This document shows, piece after piece, positions 1 to 5,533 of a stretch of DNA of 7,948 nucleotides. The position numbers and the translations under genes are program-made. Source of the stretch: Actinomycetota bacterium (lineage in GTDB: Bacteria; Actinomycetota; Thermoleophilia; Gaiellales; Gaiellaceae); contig JACCTQ010000005.1 of assembly GCA_013812265.1 (NCBI GenBank), positions 1 through 7,948 on the forward strand, read 5' to 3'. The notes beneath the pieces are model-generated. The model saw only the letters and a list, made by a program, of their open reading frames with translations, made no database searches and was not told the origin of the DNA. Position 1 is the stretch's first letter; each line of letters opens with the position of its first letter.

Positions 1-88
1 GTCCATTGTGATGGTCGCGCGAGAGCGGGATCAGGGCGGGGTGGCGCTTCATTCCACGACTCTAGGGTGCACGCTGGCTGCAGAGGAG

Positions 89-250
89 CTACAGGACGCC
101 ATCGTCGCCGCCTTCGAGGAGGCGCTCCTCCCACCGGACGCGGACGCCCAGGGGATCTTCCTGGAGCACCTCCTCGATCACTCCTGCCCGGCTCGGCTGC
201 GCCACCTTTTCGGACTCGACGACGATCCTGTCTCCGGCGTGAGGCCTCAT
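89..250 (-). CDS. DUF1918 small protein, possibly shortened at its C-terminus
   Basis: This encodes a 53-residue protein. Residues 2-40 follow the DUF1918 pattern of small actinobacterial proteins: an AGDRIVVES opening, then a basic turn with PSRAG, a VIEEV strand and a VRVRW strand. The molecular function of the family is not established; the fold is thought to be a small SH3-like beta barrel. I start at the ATG at 250 because it begins the conserved domain and has AGGAGG upstream (11-base gap, slightly long). A longer reading frame to 412 adds only low-complexity Arg/Ser/Pro sequence. Odd point: family members usually continue after the Trp with a D-G-x-x-[ST] stretch and a Pro/Gly-rich end, whereas here the last 13 residues are EERLLEGGDDGVL, so the final strand may be lost or altered by a frameshift. 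Family assignment fairly sure; whether it is functional is unclear. Confidence 0.7.
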   Translation of the reverse strand: MRPHAGDRIVVESEKVAQPSRAGVIEEVLQEDPLGVRVRWEERLLEGGDDGVL

Positions 251-565
251 CTGTGTCTCATCCTCCTGTTCAGACTTGCTCGTGCCCTTGGAGAGGCTAG
301 CGCGACCTTCCTCAGCCTGTCTCGCCGGTGCACTCCTTGGCCGAGGGCGTACCCTCCGGGGCGGTGATTCGCGGGCATCGGCAATCTGGCTGGCGCCGCG
401 AGAGTTACTCACGAGAAGACCCGAGCTAAGGCGTAGCCGCCGTGACGCGGGCGGCCGTCACGGCGTCCTAGGCATTAGGACGTCAGCGCGCCACCGGGGA
501 GGGCTTGCGTGCCCCACTGCCGAATGACGTGATTCTCACCGGTGTGGGGTGCGCGAATGCTGTTC
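251..565. other. Gene-poor stretch between the DUF1918 gene and the transposase remnant
   Basis: No reading frame here resembles a protein; those present are arginine-rich and overlap in several frames, as expected for random GC-rich DNA. The transposase stop codon is at 566-568 and the terminal sequence of the old insertion element should lie just below it, but I cannot recognise its terminal inverted repeat without the other end. The only clear structure is the pair of hairpins at 438-482, listed separately. Nothing in this stretch resembles the missing 3' end of the nuclease gene, so whatever deleted it removed more than the insertion site. Confidence 0.6.
438..482. other. Two adjacent strong hairpins (possible terminator-like structure)
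   Basis: CGCCGTGACG (438-447) and CGTCACGGCG (456-465) form a perfect 10-bp stem around an 8-base loop. Immediately next, CGTCCTA (464-470) and TAGGACG (476-482) form a perfect 7-bp stem around a 5-base loop; the two structures share two bases. No T-run follows on either strand, so this is not a classical intrinsic terminator. U-less hairpin terminators are reported in Actinobacteria, and this pair sits about 85 bases past the transposase stop on its coding strand. A protein-binding site is equally possible. Confidence 0.4.
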
Positions 566-1000
566 TCATGCCGCAAGGCTGTATTCGTGGATCAGTCCGC
601 CGAGTCGATCTCGACGCTGGATGTGGGTTGAGGGTGAGGCGGTCACGAGTTGCAGCGTTGGCCGCTTGGGGTTCTGCGGCGTCAGGTTGAGCGAGCGATG
701 CGGCCGGTGGCTGTTGTAGTGGTGGACGAAGACGCGGAGCACGCGCTCGAGGTGCCGCCGGTTGAGGATGAGGAGCCAGTCGAGACACTCCGAGCGAGCG
801 GTGCGGACGAAACGCTCGGCGATCGCATTCGCCTTCGGTGCCCGCACCGGCGTACGGATGATCTCGACGCCCTCGCTTCGGAAGACGGTGTCGAAGTCAC
901 GGGTGAACTTGCTGTCGCAATCGCGAATCAGGAAGCGAACCGCTGCCGATCCCCCGGGCAAGGTCCAGGCGAGTTGACGTGCCTGCTGGGTGACCCCGCC
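566..1000 (-). pseudogene. Transposase remnant: C-terminal part of an rve/DDE integrase core (IS3/IS481-like)
   Basis: About 142 residues of a DDE transposase remain, from GVTQQARQLAW (near 995) to the stop at 566. Visible core parts are LIRDCDSKFT, containing the second catalytic Asp; APKANAIAERFVRTARSE, containing the catalytic Glu region; and HHYNSHRPHRSL, typical of the end of the rve domain. The terminal GGLIHEYSLAA is the usual end of this transposase group in Actinobacteria, so the 3' end is original. The N-terminal half, including any helix-turn-helix and the first catalytic Asp, is absent. Upstream of about 1000 this frame runs through the antisense-like frame of the nuclease gene and has no transposase character. 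An insertion element probably landed in or beside the nuclease gene and was then mostly deleted. It cannot be active. The exact IS family would need a database search. Confidence 0.85.
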
Positions 1001-1479
1001 TCGAGCGAGTTCCTGAGGTCGATCCCTGTTGGGCCGACGCCCTCCGCCTCGTTCTCCGCCTCCGCCGGCGCAAGCTGGCCGACAATGAGATCGTCGAGCG
1101 ACCCAGCGCCGGCTTCGCTCTCGGCCTGCAAGAACGGCTCGACGACCGTCTTCTCGAACTCCTCGACCGACTTGCCCCAGAGCGCGGCGGCGTAGTCGAT
1201 GAGCTGTGCAATCACTTGGCGCGTGTCCGGATTGCCCTCCTTCTTCACCTCGACCAGGCAAAGCTGGCCTGCGTCGTCCACGAGAATCAGATCGGCATAA
1301 CCCGACGCGAGGCCGGACTCGCGACCGACCACCGCAACGCGGCCGAGTCCGAGGTCGGTCGTGGGAAGCAGCTCGGGATTCCGAGCAAGCGCGTCGTGAA
1401 GGTCTGCCTCCAGCGGCAACACCGACTCGGGTACGAGCTCGCTACGGCCCGACGACCGGACGAGGACGTGACGCGTCAC
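928..1479 (-). pseudogene. Truncated PD-(D/E)xK nuclease-like protein (NucS/RecB-type core), cut by the transposase remnant
   Basis: From the GTG at 1479 the product starts VTRHVLVRSSG, continues through PLEADLHDAL (a helix with the first conserved acid), then GYADLILVDD, LCLVEVKKEGNPDTRQ and QLIDYAAALW. These are the D, E-x-K and Q-x3-Y elements of the PD-(D/E)xK fold: about Asp63, Glu77, Lys79, Gln92 and Tyr96 from this start. Such domains cleave DNA or form the core of restriction and repair nucleases; which applies here is not visible. The gene-like sequence ends near position 1000 with NSLEAG. The remaining residues to the stop at 928 are transposase DNA read in the wrong frame. I prefer 1479 because AGG lies about six bases upstream; a GTG at 1557 and an ATG at 1509 in the same frame lack a good ribosome site. 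The catalytic core is intact, so a short product could still fold, but the C-terminal region is lost. Confidence 0.72.
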
Positions 1480-1584
1480 AGGGACCTCGTCGGCGAGCCC
1501 TAAGCCCATTTCGATCTTCGGCCGCCGCCCGGAAGATCGCCCGCGCGCGGTATCCACTCACGCAACGAACGCTGCGACCACCTC

Positions 1585-1608
1585 GCGCACTGGCGCAACC
1601 AGTGGCGC
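1585..1608. repeat. Hairpin upstream of the nuclease gene
   Basis: CACTGG (1588-1593) pairs with CCAGTG (1599-1604) around the loop CGCAA, and GCG at 1585-1587 extends the stem with CGC at 1606-1608 past one bulged G. It has no T-run and lies about 110 bases before the preferred nuclease start. It could be an operator or a chance GC-rich stem. Confidence 0.3.
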
Positions 1609-1650
1609 GCAGTGCCGATAGGCCTCGTAGAACCGGCTGGCTTGCAGCAA

Positions 1651-1713
1651 GTTCTCAAGAGAAGCACGCCACTTCCTAAACCGCGTGCACAAGTTCGATT
1701 CTTGTCGGGGGCA
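1651..1713 (+). pseudogene. Decayed tRNA, 3' half preserved (probably tRNA-Arg); possible attachment-site remnant
   Basis: The T arm is perfect: stem ACAAG (1689-1693), canonical loop TTCGATT (1694-1700), stem CTTGT (1701-1705). It is followed by a seven-base acceptor 3' strand CGGGGGC (1706-1712) and discriminator A (1713). Reading back, a four-base variable region GTGC, the stem strand ACCGC and the loop TTCCTAA (1673-1679) place CCT as a candidate anticodon, which would be Arg. The 5' strand of the anticodon stem does not pair, no GCCCCCG acceptor partner exists upstream, and the D arm is hard to trace (TTCTCAAGAGAAGC may be its remains). CCA is not encoded. So this is not a working tRNA. 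Preservation of the anticodon-loop-to-3'-end segment is what integration into a tRNA gene leaves behind. A second, weaker copy lies at 5008-5051. Confidence 0.55.
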
Positions 1714-1757
1714 CTTGCGTCGGCAACCCTGCTTGGCAACCCTCCACAGAGTCCGAG

Positions 1758-2096
1758 GTGCCGAAGCAGGCGGCGCGGCCCTGTCTGATCCGCACGACCG
1801 CTGGGAAGAGGAACGTTCGCGGAACGACTTACGACGACCTCATTGTGGGCGGCAGCGCCGCCGAGTCGTTTGACGGGGGTGCTGGGAATGATTGGATTCA
1901 CGCCGGCGTGGGCCACGATGCCGTCGCCGGAGGCGCCGGCTCCGATGAGATTTGGACAGGACGCGGCCGCGACACGCTGCGCGTGCGTGATCGCAGCCGC
2001 GATCTCGTCCATTGCGGCGAGAGCGTGAGCGACGTCGGAAGGGCCGATCGATCGGACCAGCTGCTCGGCTCGTGCAGGCGAGTCAAGCGCCGTTGA
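1758..2096 (+). CDS. Short RTX (hemolysin-type calcium-binding) repeat protein, probably N-terminally truncated
   Basis: The 112-residue product carries nonapeptide repeats of the G-G-x-G-x-D-x-[L/I/V] type between about residues 38 and 76: GGAGNDWIH, AGVGHDAVA, GGAGSDEIW and the weaker TGRGRDTLR. These form a calcium-binding parallel beta roll in secreted proteins. The end, RDLVHCG, then RADRSDQL and SCRRVKRR, matches the cap common on actinobacterial RTX-tail proteins, where DxVxCG and a C-terminal Cys-x-x-[V/I] close the roll. No signal peptide is visible, although such proteins act outside the cell. The GTG start at 1758 has no clear ribosome site, and the frame stays open back to 1680, through the tRNA-like sequence. 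It is therefore likely to be the surviving 3' end of a longer exported protein. It converges on the propeller gene, leaving 63 bases between stops. Family sure; start and functionality uncertain. Confidence 0.6.
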   Translation: MPKQAARPCLIRTTAGKRNVRGTTYDDLIVGGSAAESFDGGAGNDWIHAGVGHDAVAGGAGSDEIWTGRGRDTLRVRDRSRDLVHCGESVSDVGRADRSDQLLGSCRRVKRR

Positions 2097-2159
2097 GGCG
2101 GCGAACCTAGAGCCGAATGCCGCGGCGTGTGGTAAATCGCTTGCGCAGGGGCATCTCTC

Positions 2160-4193
2160 CTAGCTCGGCAGCAGCAGGGCGACCGGGACGAAGCGGATCC
2201 GGCCGGGCCAGTCGCCCTCCACGCGGAAGGCGTAGAAGAGACCCGAGCCCTCGAGCTGCGCCGCGGTCGCCGGGCCGACGAGCCGGTCGACGCCGTCCGC
2301 GAGCCGCAGCAGGTGAAGCTCGCCGTTCAGGATGTACGCGACGAGCCCGACCGCGGTGTCTTCGAGCTGTAACTGTGAGCGGGTGAAACAGGGCACGCCA
2401 CAGAAGCCACCGCTCGGGACGTTCGGCAGCGGCCAAGTGTGATCGAGATCGCCGGTGGCAGCCGAGTAGTGCCGCAGCGCTCCGGCGACGAGCACGACGA
2501 GGTCGTCGCCGGCGAGCTCTGCGGCGATCGCTTCTTCCGGCGGCAACGGGATCGTCCTCAGCAGGCTGCCCTGCGCGTCGCGGAGCTCGAGCGGTCCCTC
2601 CCCGCGCCGCACGACGGTGCGCCCGGCGTCGACGGCGAGTGGCGTGAGCGCATCGGCCGACTTTGCGATCTGCTCGCATGGGCCGGGTCTCGTCGTGAAC
2701 ACCTCTGAGGGAGGAGTGCCGGCCGGGCACACGCCGGCAAAGCCGGGCTCGCGCAGTCGCCAGATCGTCTCGTTGACGACCCGCCGAGGCGTGCCCACCG
2801 CTTCCCAGGTACTGAAGACGAGCAGCGCACCGTCTCCAAGGACGTGCCCCATGCGGACGGTGTCCAGCGGGTTGCCGCGGCAGCAGCGGTTGCCGCCCGC
2901 GACAGGGGCGGGCTGCGGCGCGGAGAGGCTCGCCTGCCAAAGCATGTAGTTGATCTGGTTGCCGCCCGACGTCGTCATGTAGGCGACACGGTCTCCAGCG
3001 AGCGCGGGGCTGTAGATCGAGAACGGCGACTCTGTTCGCAGTGCCCGGCAAGCGTTCGGCCCGTATGTACCGATCGGGGCAACATTCAACGCGCTCGGAC
3101 GCCAGACCGCCAGCGCCCGGCAGACCTGGTACACGACCGCGCCGCCGTCGGCCGCAAGCTCGTCGACCGGGGCGCGCAGCTCGAGCTCGGATCCGACCAC
3201 CCGCTCGAGCGGAGTGACCGGCTGCGGAGCGCGGTAACGAGTCCCCGCGGGTGGTCGCGTCCACGCGACCCCCCGGTGCTCGTCACCGCTCCGGACGGAG
3301 AAGACGGTGCGCACGTCACCGGCGACCGTAAGCAGGCGGATCGCACCCTGCCTGTACTCGACGTAGGCGAGCTCCCGGCCAGTCGGCGACCACGCGAGCT
3401 CCGACGCGGCGGCCCGCTGCTCCAGCGTCCACACCCGCCCCGTAGCCACCTCGATGATGTGAATCCCAGCGAGGTCGGTGAACGCGACATAGCGACTGCC
3501 GGGCGACCACTCGAGGCCCGGGCCGAAGGGAGCGCGGCGGACGTCGGCCAGCCGCCGGCGGCCCGTTCCGTCCGGCTTGATCACGTTGATCTGCTCCCCG
3601 GACGCCTTCATCAGTGCAATCCAGCGTCCATCGGGAGACCACACCGCGCTCGCTACGTCGAGGGCGATGACTCTGTCGGCACCCCCTCGACGGACGTAGA
3701 GCGCCCCCGCGCGAACGTAGAGCAGGCTGCGCCGGTCCGGCGACCAGGCCGGCGGACTGTCGCTCTGCCTCGGGAGGAGCCGGGGGCCGGAGCCGTCGCG
3801 GTTGACGATCCCGATCGTCAGCGTCCCGCGGTTGAGGAACACGATACGGCGTGAGTCGGGGTGCCAGGAGGCGTCGAAGCCTGTCGAGGCGAGCTCGGCG
3901 GGCGCACTGCCGTCTGCGTTCATCACCCAGAGGCCCGGACGGCCGCAGCGCTCGAACAGCACGTGACGCGCGTTGGGCGATGGCACCGGGTCACACGCCT
4001 CCCCATCGAACGTCAACTGCCCGAGCCCGGCGCCTGACAGTCGGGCGGTATAGACGTGGAACGCGCCCGTGCGATTGCTCGAGAAGATGAGCCGTGGCTC
4101 AGAGAGCCGTGGCTTCGGCTTGATCCGGTCTGCAGCGGACGCAGGTGCGATCGCCGCGAGCACGACGAGCACGATCGCCCCCCGTCTTCGCAT
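2160..4193 (-). CDS. Exported TolB-like/PD40 beta-propeller protein with a second C-terminal propeller-like half
   Basis: The 677-residue product has a signal peptide: three Arg, the hydrophobic stretch GAIVLVVLAAIAP, and an ASA-A cleavage site near residue 20. It therefore acts outside the membrane. Residues 33-310 form a WD40-like (PD40/TolB) propeller with repeated [W]-S-P-x-[G/S]-R signatures: PSPNARHV (71), WHPDSRRI (110), WSPDRRSL (150), WSPDGRWI (185), WSPGSRYV (229), WSPTGREL (268), and a last blade near 310. NADGS, NRDGS and KPDGT turns precede several blades. Residues 325-677 lack this signature but alternate short strands, as in a second propeller. Ten cysteines are present (67, 83, 358, 382, 437, 438, 489, 506, 598, 602), mostly in the second half, which suggests disulfides. 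Such propellers bind partners or ligands; no enzyme motif is visible, and it is not TolB of the Tol-Pal system as no tol or pal gene is near. The ATG at 4193 has a TATAGT box seven bases upstream and no Shine-Dalgarno. Confidence 0.9.
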   Translation of the reverse strand: MRRRGAIVLVVLAAIAPASAADRIKPKPRLSEPRLIFSSNRTGAFHVYTARLSGAGLGQLTFDGEACDPVPSPNARHVLFERCGRPGLWVMNADGSAPAELASTGFDASWHPDSRRIVFLNRGTLTIGIVNRDGSGPRLLPRQSDSPPAWSPDRRSLLYVRAGALYVRRGGADRVIALDVASAVWSPDGRWIALMKASGEQINVIKPDGTGRRRLADVRRAPFGPGLEWSPGSRYVAFTDLAGIHIIEVATGRVWTLEQRAAASELAWSPTGRELAYVEYRQGAIRLLTVAGDVRTVFSVRSGDEHRGVAWTRPPAGTRYRAPQPVTPLERVVGSELELRAPVDELAADGGAVVYQVCRALAVWRPSALNVAPIGTYGPNACRALRTESPFSIYSPALAGDRVAYMTTSGGNQINYMLWQASLSAPQPAPVAGGNRCCRGNPLDTVRMGHVLGDGALLVFSTWEAVGTPRRVVNETIWRLREPGFAGVCPAGTPPSEVFTTRPGPCEQIAKSADALTPLAVDAGRTVVRRGEGPLELRDAQGSLLRTIPLPPEEAIAAELAGDDLVVLVAGALRHYSAATGDLDHTWPLPNVPSGGFCGVPCFTRSQLQLEDTAVGLVAYILNGELHLLRLADGVDRLVGPATAAQLEGSGLFYAFRVEGDWPGRIRFVPVALLLPS

Positions 4194-4200
4194 GACCCCG

Positions 4201-4206
4201 ACTATA
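4201..4206 (-). promoter_or_regulatory. -10 box TATAGT of the propeller gene, leaderless layout
   Basis: On the minus strand TATAGT (5 of 6 to TATAAT) ends exactly seven bases before the ATG at 4193, so transcription would begin at or next to the start codon. No ribosome site lies between. A TTGATC (4227-4232) is 20 bases upstream of the box, too far for a normal -35, so the -35 element is unclear. The bases around it (4217-4232) are locally A/T-rich, unlike the flanks. Confidence 0.5.
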
Positions 4207-4355
4207 CGACGAGGTCGTTAATAAACGATCAAGTCTAGGGAGGAGACTGGCAGCAACTTGGGACACCGGATCCTGACATTGTCGATCCCAGGGCCGAGGA
4301 GCGAGACCGAAGAGCGCTGTCGGGCCTGCGCAGTGCCCTTCGTCGCCGCGCGTCA

Positions 4356-4361
4356 TACGCT
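4356..4361 (+). promoter_or_regulatory. -10 box TACGCT upstream of the gene at 4369, leaderless layout
   Basis: TACGCT fits the actinobacterial TAnnnT -10 pattern and lies exactly seven bases before the ATG at 4369. No Shine-Dalgarno sequence precedes that ATG. No convincing -35 element is visible 17 bases upstream. It is supported mainly because the same spacing recurs at two other genes in the window. Confidence 0.35.
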
Positions 4362-4368
4362 TTCGACG

Positions 4369-4941
4369 ATGTGGTTCCTTTATCACGGCCGGCCCCAAGA
4401 CATGCGGGGCCACGTGCTCTACCCGCTGAGCGCACTGAGCACGACGTTTCCCGACCTCTACGAGCATGAGCGGGCGAAGTACGCCGGGCGCGAGATCCTC
4501 TTGGAGCTTTGGATTCCGATTCTTCAAGTGCTGTGGACGGAAGCGCTTCACCTGTCCCCGCTGCACCCGTACCACCTGGCCGCCGCGTGGCGGGCTCAAG
4601 GGCTCACGTCGGCCACATGGAACCGCGAGTTCTTCGAGATTCCGGTCGAACGAATCGACAGCAACCGCTCCGTATGGTGTTCGAGCGGAACCCTGATCGG
4701 TGACGAGGCCGAGCGCGAACGGGGTCGGCCGTCCGTTCCGGTCGATCAGGTCACCCGATTCGATCCGGCCGTCTACCGCGGGATGGAACGTCCCCCCAGA
4801 CGCTACCTCGAGTACCTCCAGGACCAGCGCGAGCGTGATCGGCATCCGCGGCCGTTTGCATACCTTCCGCACGTCCTGGTCGCTGCCTCTGTAGACGTGG
4901 CAAGCTTGGACGTGGTGCGAGCCGATCGCCCTCCCGGCTGA
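4369..4941 (+). CDS. Conserved-looking protein of unknown function
   Basis: I do not recognise this 190-residue product with certainty. It reads like a real protein: a balanced composition with little Arg/Ser/Pro noise, and clear blocks. These are FLYHGRP near the start, YPLSAL, KYAGRE, a hydrophobic run ILLELWIPILQVLWTEAL, HLSPLHPYHL, REFFEIPVERI, and a charged C-terminal part with YLEYLQDQRERDRH. No signal peptide or membrane segment is seen, so it is probably cytoplasmic. The early YHG motif resembles the start of some ADP-ribosyltransferase-like folds, but I cannot see the remaining motifs, so that is a weak guess. I start at the ATG at 4369 because a TAnnnT box sits seven bases upstream and homology-like sequence begins there. 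A TTG at 4258 would add 37 residues and has GGGAGGAG about 12 bases before it. It is divergent from the propeller gene. Confidence 0.6.
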   Translation: MWFLYHGRPQDMRGHVLYPLSALSTTFPDLYEHERAKYAGREILLELWIPILQVLWTEALHLSPLHPYHLAAAWRAQGLTSATWNREFFEIPVERIDSNRSVWCSSGTLIGDEAERERGRPSVPVDQVTRFDPAVYRGMERPPRRYLEYLQDQRERDRHPRPFAYLPHVLVAASVDVASLDVVRADRPPG

Positions 4942-5007
4942 TCCAGTTGCAGGGTGGAGGAGCGCGCCTGATGCCCGCGCTCTACGTCCGCAGGATTTTA
5001 CGCGCGC

Positions 5008-5051
5008 AGCACGCCGATTCTCAAACCGCGTGCACGAGGTCGAGCCTAGAC
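5008..5051 (+). repeat. Second, degraded copy of the tRNA-like 3' segment (direct repeat of 1663-1706)
   Basis: Without gaps, 34 of 44 positions match 1663-1706: AGCACGCC, then TTC, then the exact 13-mer AAACCGCGTGCAC (5023-5035 against 1678-1690), then AG, TCGA and scattered bases. The T arm no longer pairs fully and the CGGGGGC acceptor strand is absent, so it is more decayed than the first copy. Both copies lie on the plus strand, 3345 bases apart. They may be the two ends left by an integration into a tRNA gene or independent tRNA remnants. A 13-mer repeat alone could occur by chance in DNA this GC-rich; the extended match makes that less likely. Confidence 0.45.
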
Positions 5052-5070
5052 TTCGCGGCCGCGGCGTGCT
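5008..5070. repeat. Perfect 9-bp inverted repeat enclosing the second tRNA-like copy
   Basis: AGCACGCCG (5008-5016) and CGGCGTGCT (5062-5070) are perfect reverse complements around 45 bases. The right arm is 24 bases beyond the stop of the cyclase-tail fragment on the minus strand. The long loop makes it a poor terminator; it could be a recombinase or protein site, or chance. Confidence 0.3.
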
Positions 5071-5094
5071 CGATGCGGCAGGCGCGCAGGTCGG

Positions 5095-5532
5095 TCACGC
5101 CGCCACCCCGGTGGACAATGCGTCGAGTCGGTCGAGCCACGGCTTCGCGCTGAGCCGCTCGAAGACCTCTCGGGCCTCGGTGACAAGCTCTCGAGCGTCG
5201 CCCTCGGCGCCTCCTTGGAGGATCAGCTCGGCGTGCTCGGCCTGTACGACGGCGAGCATGAACGGCGTGGAGAGCTCCCGGAGCAGCCCCGCCGACCGCC
5301 TGAAGAGCCTGTCGGCTTCGGCGAGGTCCGCGTCCTGTGCGAGATACGCGCGGAAACGAGAGCTGTGCGCCCGCAGGAAGTGATTGGTGCTGCCGGGCGA
5401 CAGGGAGTCGACGAAGCCGACGAGCTCGGCGAGCTTCTCGAGGTCTCCGAGCCGGAGCGCGGCCTCCCCGGCTGTGGCGAAAGCCTCCTTGACCTGCTCG
5501 GAGCCGAAGCCGAAGTGCCCGTACGAGTCGAA
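5095..5532 (-). pseudogene. Headless C-terminal (TPR-like) fragment of a cyclase/ATPase regulator
   Basis: About 145 residues up to the stop at 5095 match the helical, TPR-like end of large cyclase-AAA-TPR regulators: QVKEAFATAGEAAL, GDLEKLAELV, HFLRAHSSRFRAYLA, then ADRLFRRSAGLLREL, STPFMLAVVQAEHAE and a last block EAREVFERLSAKPWLDRL. In complete proteins this follows a cyclase domain and an ATPase domain, as in the gene beginning at 6694. Here both are missing. The frame is open to 5652, but its first 40 codons are the 3' end of fic read in another frame and have no cyclase character. The first recognisable residues (about YGHFGFGSEQ) begin within about 20 bases of the fic stop. No start codon with a ribosome site is evident. 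It is most likely a remnant left when the fic segment replaced the front of the gene. Confidence 0.7.
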
Positions 5533-5533
5533 T

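Noticed and set aside
8..367. Plus-strand 119-codon frame over the DUF1918 gene.
   Set aside because: It is the opposite strand of a recognisable family and has no recognisable domain.
1600..1713. A complete, functional tRNA gene ending at 1713.
   Set aside because: The T arm and acceptor 3' strand are perfect, but there is no GCCCCCG-like 5' acceptor strand in the preceding 100 bases, the anticodon stem does not pair, and no clear D arm can be drawn.
2107..3264. Minus-strand 385-codon frame inside the propeller gene.
   Set aside because: It is a very arginine- and alanine-rich shadow of the propeller reading frame with no domain, while the propeller frame has a signal peptide and blade motifs.
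2844..3854. Plus-strand 336-codon frame opposite the propeller gene.
   Set aside because: Antisense shadow with random-looking Arg/Pro composition; long shadows are expected at this GC content.
4099..4872. Minus-strand 257-codon frame over the gene at 4369.
   Set aside because: It lies antisense to the more protein-like plus frame, runs into the signal-peptide end of the propeller gene, and shows no family resemblance.
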